From DASQZK01 sp963732905 (GTDB lineage Bacteria; Bacteroidota; Bacteroidia; Bacteroidales; GCA-2748055), in contig CAVTBM010000004.1 of NCBI GenBank assembly GCA_963732905.1, forward strand, positions 682,001 through 746,000: a stretch of 64,000 nucleotides of DNA, in the 5' to 3' direction. Made by a program: the position numbers and the translations under genes. Below, piece after piece: positions 57,426-64,000 of the stretch (its first letter is position 1; each line of letters starts with the position of its first letter). The notes under the pieces were generated by a model. That model made no database searches. It was not told where the DNA came from and worked only from the letters and a program-made list of their open reading frames with translations.

Positions 57426-58847
57426 TTATCTTTCCGAAGGTGAAGGGTTTGTCAGTTTGGCTTTCGTATATTCTTCGGCCAGGGAATCGCACTGATTCCG
57501 GAGAGAATCCAGAACGAGCCGGTACGCTTCTTCCAGGGCAAGGTTCCGGGTCTCGAGCGGATCAAACTTCAGATCGTACAATTCTTCCGGAGCCTGGATA
57601 AACCGGTACCGGAAATATTTCCACCGCTCTGTCCGAAGTCCCTCACTCGAAGGGATCTGGGGAATTTTCCACAGGTGTTCGATCAACGTTGAGGTCCGTT
57701 TTCCGGCATCGCTACCCTGATTTACATAGGGTATGAGGCTGATTCCTTCGTAGTTTGCGGGTACTTCAACACCGGCCAGCTGAAGGATTGTCTTCGGCAC
57801 GTCGATGTTCAGAACCATATCCTCTACATCATGGTGGGTGCGGATACGGGGATCGAAGATGATCATCGGCACCCGTAATGAATTATCGTACATCAGCCAT
57901 TTCCCGGCCAGCTGACGTTCGCCTTCGAAATACCCGTTATCTCCCATGAAAATGATAACCGTATTTTTTGCCAGGCTTTTTTCTTCCAGCGTTTTTCTCA
58001 GCATGCCGATCTCTTCGTCAACCTCTGTGATCATCCGGTAGTATCCTTTCATGCTGTGCTGGTATTTTACCGGCGTATCGTACCGCCATCCCCAGCGGAC
58101 GCGGTTAAAGCCTTCCCGGACTTCTGTGGGCAGGGCGTCAAAATAGATTTGGTCACCGAGTAACGGTTTGGGGATTACGGTGGCTGAGTAGAGGCTATCC
58201 GATTTTGCCTGCCAGAAGTATTGTTCAGGTGCCGGATCATGCGCATGAGGTGCACTAAAGCTCAGTGACAGGCAGAACGGCTGGTCATGGGGAGCATTCC
58301 TGATAAATTCCCGGGCCTGGTAACCGGTATATTTTGTGAGGTGAACGGTATCTCCCTTAATGGTTTTATAGAAATACCCCCGGCGGTCATGGTATTTGCC
58401 ATTACGGTCGTAGATTTCGGCAGTATCAAACAAGGTCTCTGCATGGTCGTATTCTACCCCGAATTTGCCGAAGAATCCTGTATAATAGCCGTGAGCTTTC
58501 AGGATCACCGGATAACTGATCTGCATATAGGGTTCTTTCAGGTTACCCTGCTGGAAGGTATAGCCATGGGTGCGTTCATAGAGTCCGGTAAGTATGGAGG
58601 CCCGGCTTGCCGCACAGATGGGGGTGGTCACAAAAGCATTTGTGAAGTACGTCCCTTCCTCAGCCAGTTTATCCATTTCGGGCGTCTGAATAATGTTGTT
58701 TCCGGCGTATCCAAGGGCATCCCAGCGCTGATCATCGGTCAAAATGAAGATGATGTTCGGCCGGGGTTGTTTATCCATCGTTTTACAAGCACCGGTAACC
58801 ATTACCGAAGAGAAGGCAACGACGGAGAATAGACTGTAATTTTTCAT
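57426..58847 (-). CDS. Sulfatase (S1 family), lipoprotein
   Basis: 473 aa. Type I sulfatase removing sulfate esters from a glycan, after conversion of a Cys to formylglycine. Motifs: metal site IFILTDDQRWDALGY, the modification site CAASRASILTG (Cys78, form C-x-A-x-R), FGKFGVEYD, FIRNAPHDQPF, and FMGDNGYF with metal ligands. The signal peptide ends VTGAC with Cys21 as the likely lipid site, so it is membrane-anchored. It lies 186 bases downstream of a second sulfatase in the same direction. Two sulfatases together suggest use or remodelling of a sulfated polysaccharide; the position cleaved is unknown. No formylglycine-maturation enzyme is in the window. Confidence 0.93.
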   Translation of the reverse strand: MKNYSLFSVVAFSSVMVTGACKTMDKQPRPNIIFILTDDQRWDALGYAGNNIIQTPEMDKLAEEGTYFTNAFVTTPICAASRASILTGLYERTHGYTFQQGNLKEPYMQISYPVILKAHGYYTGFFGKFGVEYDHAETLFDTAEIYDRNGKYHDRRGYFYKTIKGDTVHLTKYTGYQAREFIRNAPHDQPFCLSLSFSAPHAHDPAPEQYFWQAKSDSLYSATVIPKPLLGDQIYFDALPTEVREGFNRVRWGWRYDTPVKYQHSMKGYYRMITEVDEEIGMLRKTLEEKSLAKNTVIIFMGDNGYFEGERQLAGKWLMYDNSLRVPMIIFDPRIRTHHDVEDMVLNIDVPKTILQLAGVEVPANYEGISLIPYVNQGSDAGKRTSTLIEHLWKIPQIPSSEGLRTERWKYFRYRFIQAPEELYDLKFDPLETRNLALEEAYRLVLDSLRNQCDSLAEEYTKAKLTNPSPSER

Positions 58848-59033
58848 CCGTAATTATTTTCAATGGTCGGATTACCTGTCCAGTTGCAGCGTGACAGACT
58901 ATCCAATATTTTGTTCATTCTTGGTTGCACAGGCAGTTACATGGTGGTTTCATCAACAGTAAATGGCGATTATTCGTTCTAATAAAATATTTCAAAGAGA
59001 TAACGATATTTCTGCCTGAAAATCCAGGCTTGT

Positions 59034-60464
59034 TTAATGATACGACACCGTCCCGTCGGCATTCAGCGGAGGATATTTCCACAACCTGACATATTCCAAT
59101 CCCGGAAGGAATTTATCTCCTGTCGACACAAGCTTTGATGTCAGGAGATCATCAAACTGTTTTACCAGCTCCTTTTTATGTACATCGGTGACGAGATTGT
59201 TCATCTGGTAAGGATCGGCGAGGTCATCGAAAAACAGCCAGGGACCTTTCAGATCGCGGACGTAGGTGTAATGCAGTGAGCGTAATCCGCGATATTCCCT
59301 TCCCCCCACGGATCTTGACCACTGTCCGAACGGTTGTACGCAGGAGATGAGGGTTACGGTATCCCCTGGATTTTTGCCACCGTGGATATAATCACTGTAA
59401 TCGGTCCCTTCCACGGTAGAAGGTATTTTGACCGAGCACAGTCCCAGAATTGTGGGCATCACATCCTCTATATTGATCATGGCTTTCCGGCTTCCGGGTT
59501 TTCCGCCCAGTTTCTCCGGCACATAAAAGATCATCGGTATCCGGATGGATTCATCGTACGGTTGTTGTTTTTTATAATAACTGTGGGAGCCCAGAAGGTC
59601 ACCATGATCGGAAAGGAAAACGATAATTGTATTCTCTGCGATACCGGACTCTTCCAGTGTTTGCCGGATTTGGCCAACCATATCATCCAGTGCCGTGCAA
59701 TGTGCATAGTATCCGGCTATATTCTCTTTTGCTGCTTCCGCTGCCGAATCGGGAACATTCGGTTGCAGGCGTATCATTTTGGGAGAATACATTGCACGGT
59801 ACTTTTTTGGGGCTGTCTCATATGGTGCATGCGGGGGGCCCCATGATAAGAAGAACATAAATGGTTCAGGGTCGCTGGCGTGACGGCGGATATACAGGCA
59901 GGCATCTTTCGTCTGGGCGATTGCATCATAGCCTTCCCAGTAAAGCGTATCGGGAGTATCAGCGTAATAGATCGAGTGGTTGTAATCGTGGGTGCACTCA
60001 TTGGCTTTCCAGTATTGAAAGCCTTGTCTGCGGTTGCCCGGAGGGATGAAGGCCGTGCGGCCGTGTCCGTCGAGGTGCCATTTTCCGGTGATGGCCGTCT
60101 GATAGTCAGCCCCGGCCATGACTTTAGCCAGGGTGACAGCATTGGTATCCAGTTGCACATCGTTCATGAAAACGCCGTTGGTGAGGGAGCGCTGACCGGT
60201 TATCAGTGAAGCCCTTGCCGGGCAGCAGACCGGCACACCGGAGACCGCATTCGTAAATACGATACTTTCAGAGGCCAGCTTATCGATGTTGGGCGTCTTT
60301 ACCACGGTATCCCCGGTGTAACCGAAGGACATGGCCCGCCATTGATCGGCCATCACAATAAGCACATTCGGGGGTGTGGTCTTTTGCTTCTGATCTTTTA
60401 ATGACTGGCAGGACAAGAGGGTTGTCAGTTCCAGGGATAGTAAGGCTGCTAGTTTTACCTCCAT
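59034..60464 (-). CDS. Sulfatase (S1 family), probable lipoprotein
   Basis: 476 aa from ATG 60464 (the frame is open to 60569, but only this start gives the signal MEVKLAALLSLELTTLLSC, Cys19 as the lipid site). Motifs: VLIVMADQWRAMSFGY with metal-binding Asp40, the formylglycine site CCPARASLITG (Cys80, form C-x-P-x-R), GKWHLDGHG, FFLSWGPPHAPYE, and FLSDHGDLLGSHSYYKK. The SDHGD...GSH form is typical of a sulfatase group separate from the first one, so the pair may act on different sulfate positions. Upstream lies a small Cys-containing protein gene. Confidence 0.93.
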   Translation of the reverse strand: MEVKLAALLSLELTTLLSCQSLKDQKQKTTPPNVLIVMADQWRAMSFGYTGDTVVKTPNIDKLASESIVFTNAVSGVPVCCPARASLITGQRSLTNGVFMNDVQLDTNAVTLAKVMAGADYQTAITGKWHLDGHGRTAFIPPGNRRQGFQYWKANECTHDYNHSIYYADTPDTLYWEGYDAIAQTKDACLYIRRHASDPEPFMFFLSWGPPHAPYETAPKKYRAMYSPKMIRLQPNVPDSAAEAAKENIAGYYAHCTALDDMVGQIRQTLEESGIAENTIIVFLSDHGDLLGSHSYYKKQQPYDESIRIPMIFYVPEKLGGKPGSRKAMINIEDVMPTILGLCSVKIPSTVEGTDYSDYIHGGKNPGDTVTLISCVQPFGQWSRSVGGREYRGLRSLHYTYVRDLKGPWLFFDDLADPYQMNNLVTDVHKKELVKQFDDLLTSKLVSTGDKFLPGLEYVRLWKYPPLNADGTVSYH

Positions 60465-60507
60465 TTTTAAATTGTATATCCGGTTTCCGGCAATACATGG
60501 CTGTCTC

Positions 60508-60705
60508 TCAACCGACCAAATATTTTTTTTGTCTGTATTTCTCCGCAATAGTGTGCCGTTCATTTTCATCCAGCTCCTTCATATATATTTTCCATCCCGG
60601 ACAGAAATTGATATGCCACCGCCAGAACCGTCCGGTGAAGGATTTTGGTTTTGTGTCATATTTCATGCGGAGGGGGCAGTTTCCGCATTTGATCTGGGTT
60701 TCCAT
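60508..60705 (-). CDS. Small conserved-type protein with CxxC and aromatic core (65 aa)
   Basis: A short protein starting METQIKCGNCPLRMKYD, followed by KSFTGRFWRWHINFCPGW. Three cysteines (7, 10 and 35) and a dense Trp/Phe segment make chance coding unlikely; Cys7, Cys10, His31 and Cys35 could form a metal site, but that is inference. It looks like a small conserved family of unknown function. It is upstream of the second sulfatase (43 bases from its start) and could share a message. No signal peptide. Confidence 0.7.
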   Translation of the reverse strand: METQIKCGNCPLRMKYDTKPKSFTGRFWRWHINFCPGWKIYMKELDENERHTIAEKYRQKKYLVG

Positions 60706-60820
60706 GGGGTTGATGTTGAAGATCTTGATAAAACGAAATTACGACAATCGCGAATGATTAACAAGAATAAAAGCGAAGGCAGGAGGTACGGTAACATCAA
60801 TCATTTAAATCTGCCGACGA

Positions 60821-62179
60821 TTATCGTCCGGCGATGCCCTCCGGTAAATCGGGGCCGGCTGTTGTACCGCTACCCGCCGGCATCGTAAACCTGAAAGTAC
60901 TCCCCTTATCAACTTCACTTTCAACCCATAACCGGCCACCATGCTTCTCAACAAATTCTTTGCAGAGTATCAGGCCCAGGCCGGTGCTGAGTTCCCCATC
61001 AGTACCCTTAGTACCGATTTTCTCACCTAAAATAAACAGCTTTTTAACTTTATCCTCAGAAATGCCAACACCTGTATCGCTAACTGAAATTTCTACCATT
61101 CCATTTTCATTTTTTTCAGATTTTACTGTAACAGTTCCGCCACTTTTTGTGAATTTTACAGAATTCGAAATAAGGTTTCTCATAATAGTTTCAGCCATTT
61201 TTTCGTCGGCATGAATCGTTTGACTATAAGAAATTCCATTGACCATACTAATTCCCTTTTGTGACAGCCTTTCTTTTAAAAGTCTGATATTTTGCAAAAC
61301 AATTGCAGATAAGTTAAGCTCTTTTGGTTCAAAGCTTGTTGCACCTTTTTGTATCATTGCCCATTCAAGCAGATTTCCCAATAGCTGGTATAAATTGTCG
61401 GCAGATTCATTTAGCGCTTTGCTGAAGCCTGTCAGGTCCGACAATGTAAAATTTTCCTTTACATCTGCCATCATCTTAGTAAGACTTAACAAGCCCTGGA
61501 GTGGGCTTCTTAAATCGTGTGCTATAATGGAGAAGAATTTATCTTTTTCGGCATTGATTTTTGAAAGTTCGGCTGTTCTTTCATTAACTAATTCTTCCAG
61601 ATTTTCATTTAATGAACTTAATTCTTCCCGGGAATGAATTAATTCTATGTTCTTGCTTAATGCAGCTTCATAGGTTGAAATCATCATAGCCATCATTTTA
61701 GCAGGATCAATCAAAATAGATCGTAATTCGCCGTCTATTGAAACTTTAATGTTACTTTTAGATTGATGATACAGGTTAATTTTGCTTTCATTAAGTGATT
61801 TTTCAAGGTGAGAGATGAGATAATTTTCGCTGTATGGTTTGTTTATAAAACTATCGGCACCACACTCAAGACACTCCAGAATATCCTCTGAGCGAAAAAG
61901 GGAGGTAAGCAGTATTACCGGAATGTTCTTCGTGTTCTCATTTCCTTTTATCTTTCTGCAAAGCTCATACCCATTCATTTCAGGCATAATTATATCACTG
62001 ATCACAACATCAGGTTTTTTCTTAATAACCAAGGCCATGGCTTCCTCTCCATCCTTCGCAACAACGACTTCGTAATTGTGGTTTTCAAGGACAAACCTTA
62101 ATTGCTCTGACTGAGTAGGACTGTCTTCGGCAACAAGAACTTTTAATTTGTCTTGTTTACCCATGTTTTTGCTAATCAT
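60821..62179 (-). CDS. Response regulator-histidine kinase hybrid
   Basis: 452 aa, soluble. An N-terminal receiver domain at about residues 12-130 (VLVAEDSP, phosphorylation Asp62 in ISDIIMPEMNG, TSLF, Lys114 in NKPYS) is followed by a coiled-coil linker (about 170-212). The kinase part has HisKA at about 211-275 (FFSIIAHDLRSPLQG, His221) and HATPase about 320-435 (NLISNSVKFTKSGG, DTGVGIS, STGLGLILCKEF). There is no membrane or sensor domain, so it probably takes phosphate or signal from another protein, most likely the CheA-like kinase upstream. 103 bases after CheB on the same strand. Confidence 0.92.
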   Translation of the reverse strand: MISKNMGKQDKLKVLVAEDSPTQSEQLRFVLENHNYEVVVAKDGEEAMALVIKKKPDVVISDIIMPEMNGYELCRKIKGNENTKNIPVILLTSLFRSEDILECLECGADSFINKPYSENYLISHLEKSLNESKINLYHQSKSNIKVSIDGELRSILIDPAKMMAMMISTYEAALSKNIELIHSREELSSLNENLEELVNERTAELSKINAEKDKFFSIIAHDLRSPLQGLLSLTKMMADVKENFTLSDLTGFSKALNESADNLYQLLGNLLEWAMIQKGATSFEPKELNLSAIVLQNIRLLKERLSQKGISMVNGISYSQTIHADEKMAETIMRNLISNSVKFTKSGGTVTVKSEKNENGMVEISVSDTGVGISEDKVKKLFILGEKIGTKGTDGELSTGLGLILCKEFVEKHGGRLWVESEVDKGSTFRFTMPAGSGTTAGPDLPEGIAGR

Positions 62180-62282
62180 AGATTTAGATATAAGAACTTA
62201 AGGGCTCGACGGCTCAATAGCCCAGATTTTAATGCCGATGCGCCACTGTACTTTTGTTCCGTAATTCAATACCTCATTCATA

Positions 62283-63323
62283 CTATTTCACCAATTCAAT
62301 TAAAAATTCCGGAATACTGTCAATTGACATCACGTGATCAGCAGCTCCAATCTTCAAAGCCTCGCCGGGCATTCCGAAAATGATGGAACTTGCCTCATCC
62401 TGTATAACAGTTATTGCACCATTATCTTTCATTGCTTTCAGTTCTACTGCACCATCCTTACCCATACCAGTAAGCAGTATCCCTATTGCACTCTTTCCCA
62501 TGATCTTTGCAACAGACCGGAAGAGATGGTCGACCGATGGCCTGAGCCCGTTTTCAGGAGGTAATGTGTTCAGGATAATGATTGGTCCCTGTGTTATCTC
62601 CATATGAAATCCGTCAGGCGCAACATATGTGATCCCCGCTTCAACATGCTCACCATCAGATGCAACCTTTACAGGAATTTGGGAAGAAGTTGATAACCAA
62701 TCTACAAAACCTTTGACAAAACCTGCAGAAATATGTTGAACAATAAGTATCGGTAACGGAAATTCTTTTGGTAATCCGGCCAGGATTTTCTGCAGTGCAG
62801 CAGGTCCTCCTGTTGAAGCTCCGACAGCAACAAGTTGAAGATCTCTTTTCATTCCGTTTGCCGGAGGATTGAATGACGTTGGTTTAGCAGGGACCTCCTG
62901 TTTTCTGTTGTAATGTCTTACAACTTTAACTTCCGACATAAGTTTTACAGTCTGAATCAATTTTCTCTGTAGATGTTCAAAATTGGGATGATTCATACCC
63001 GGAGGACGTAAAACCACTGCCAGAGCCCCGGCTTCAATTATTTCGAAACTGTGTGTGACGTCTGTATTCCCCATGCTTCCACTTACAATGACGATTGGTG
63101 TAGGGGTATTTTCCATGATTTTACGCGTTGCTTCAGATCCATCCATGTCAGGCAAATGGAAGTCCATCGTTATGATATCCGGTCGTTTTTCCCTGGTGAG
63201 TTTAATTGCTTCACGACCAGAGGAGGCAATTCCCACTATCCTGATATCCTTATCAGAAGTAAGAATATGCTCCATTAACTCCTGTGCTACCTTTGAGTCA
63301 TCTACTATAAGGACTTTGAGCAT
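62283..63323 (-). CDS. cheB: CheB protein-glutamate methylesterase
   Basis: 346 aa, normal CheB layout. The receiver at about 1-120 has LIVDDSKVAQE and Asp54 in TMDFHLPDMDG. The esterase domain at about 160-345 has GASTGGP (Ser170), QHIS (His197) and LLTGMGKDGA (Asp290) as the catalytic triad. It removes methyl groups from chemoreceptors and adapts the sensory signal. In the receiver the usual Lys of the KP motif is replaced by Arg (VVLRPPG), which could change activation. It lies between the CheA end and the hybrid kinase, 173 and 103 bases away, all on the minus strand. Confidence 0.95.
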   Translation of the reverse strand: MLKVLIVDDSKVAQELMEHILTSDKDIRIVGIASSGREAIKLTREKRPDIITMDFHLPDMDGSEATRKIMENTPTPIVIVSGSMGNTDVTHSFEIIEAGALAVVLRPPGMNHPNFEHLQRKLIQTVKLMSEVKVVRHYNRKQEVPAKPTSFNPPANGMKRDLQLVAVGASTGGPAALQKILAGLPKEFPLPILIVQHISAGFVKGFVDWLSTSSQIPVKVASDGEHVEAGITYVAPDGFHMEITQGPIIILNTLPPENGLRPSVDHLFRSVAKIMGKSAIGILLTGMGKDGAVELKAMKDNGAITVIQDEASSIIFGMPGEALKIGAADHVMSIDSIPEFLIELVK

Positions 63324-63496
63324 GACTTTTTCTTGTTTTTTTGCCCCCCAAGAAGTGGGTCTAATTTGGCAATGTTGTTAAAAATTTGCTATATAATTAA
63401 TTTCTGTTCAGCGTTTTATATCTATTTAATCATCAGTTTATAAATAGCATTTCTAAAAGAATAAGTATCAACCACTCTTCATGGGGGCACCAGCCT

Positions 63497-64000
63497 CTAT
63501 ATCAACTTCTTAATTATTTCTAACAGGTTTCCCTGGTCAAAACTGCTTTTAACGATGTATGCATCAGCACCAACTTCGATGCCATGCTCACGGTCCTCCC
63601 GTGATTCAAGTGCGGTAACAAGCACCACCGGAACTTCACTGAGTTTTTTATCATTCTTTATCTTTGTAGTAAGTTCAAACCCATTCATCTTAGGCATATC
63701 CACGTCTGATACAATAATATCAATATCCCCGGCGCGTGATTTTGTAAATGCATCCGCACCGTCGACTGCTGTAGTTACCTTGTAACCTGCCATTTCCAGT
63801 ATATTTTTTATCAAAGTCCGTGAGGTTATAGAATCTTCCGCAACGAGAATATTTGGGATTTTAGCAGAATTAAGTTCATCTCCTGATATTTCGTTTTTCT
63901 TCCCTTTTATCTTTAAAGCAGATTTCATAAGGTCGGAAACATTAAGTACAGGAACGATCTTGCCTGAACCCAGAATGGTAGCACCTGAAATATTTCTTAC
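63497..64000 (-). CDS. CheA-like hybrid histidine kinase, C-terminal part (CheW-like end plus receiver; 5' end outside window)
   Basis: The frame is open to base 64000 and the first visible residues (VRNISGATILGSGKIVPVLN) are the end of a CheW-like coupling domain, as found at the C-terminus of CheA. A linker rich in Lys follows, then a complete receiver (NILVAEDSITSRTL, Asp in IVSDVDMPKMNGFEL, TALES, Lys in IVKSS). CheA proteins fused to a receiver are usual in type-IV-pilus-like or alternative chemosensory systems, where the receiver may act as a phosphate sink. The real start lies beyond the window. With CheB and the hybrid kinase it forms one operon. Confidence 0.88.
   Translation of the reverse strand, partial: VRNISGATILGSGKIVPVLNVSDLMKSALKIKGKKNEISGDELNSAKIPNILVAEDSITSRTLIKNILEMAGYKVTTAVDGADAFTKSRAGDIDIIVSDVDMPKMNGFELTTKIKNDKKLSEVPVVLVTALESREDREHGIEVGADAYIVKSSFDQGNLLEIIKKLI

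Overview
The window is from a member of the Bacteroidota, probably an environmental member of the class Bacteroidia. Evidence is the set of large secreted proteins ending in type-A type IX secretion (T9SS) sorting domains, the poor Shine-Dalgarno sites, a TAnnTTTG-type -7 box, a Bacteroidota-type GDP-fucose synthase, SusD-free polysaccharide genes and an abundance of FN3/LamG modules. No rRNA, tRNA, CRISPR array, transposase or phage gene was seen. Assignment below class level is not supported by the sequence alone.

Layout. Bases 1-696 hold the end of a sugar-type methyltransferase. 0.85-11.3 kb holds two very large secreted genes on the minus strand: a polysaccharide-lyase-14-like protein and a carbohydrate-esterase-3-like SGNH protein. 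Both carry FN3 and LamG modules and a T9SS tail, and both are interrupted by a single-base frameshift. 11.5-31.1 kb is an AT-rich exopolysaccharide/capsule block: two GT4 and one GT2 glycosyltransferase, a Wzy-like polymerase, a Wzx-like flippase, UDP-GlcNAc 2-epimerase, a degenerate asparagine-synthase-like protein, a WecG/TagA/CpsF (GT26) transferase and an MBOAT-SGNH O-acetylation pair. Three more paralogues of the lyase-like protein (18.8, 25.3 and 31.8 kb) are interleaved or adjacent. 35.4-43.4 kb is one giant repeat protein (2647 aa) with eight nearly identical 246-bp units. 43.6-48.9 kb returns to polysaccharide synthesis: a YdcF-like membrane protein with an inserted carbohydrate-binding module, the initiating polyprenyl-phosphate sugar transferase, GDP-mannose 4,6-dehydratase and GDP-L-fucose synthase. 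48.9-52.9 kb holds a Tat-exported Gfo/Idh/MocA oxidoreductase and a GH127-like lipoprotein. 53.1-56.3 kb is a compact TetR - TauE - porin - FmdE module. Then come a small T9SS cargo protein, two sulfatases, a small Cys-containing protein and, at the right end, a chemosensory signalling cluster (hybrid kinase, CheB, end of a CheA-REC protein).

How the genes fit together (inference). The polysaccharide genes can build a fucose-containing, probably ManNAc-containing and O-acetylated polymer by a Wzx/Wzy route. The interleaved lyase-like and esterase-like proteins, exported by the Sec system and T9SS, would be placed outside the cell where they could bind, trim or deacetylate that same polymer. 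The most unusual observation is that the four lyase-like paralogues are mosaic at the DNA level. In the sequence as given, no copy has both an unbroken lyase-like domain and a T9SS sorting tail: three copies have a tail but carry a one-base indel within codons 119-177, and the one copy with an unbroken domain has no tail. Whether this is real (pseudogenes or a recombining reservoir) or consensus error in repeated DNA must be settled from the reads.
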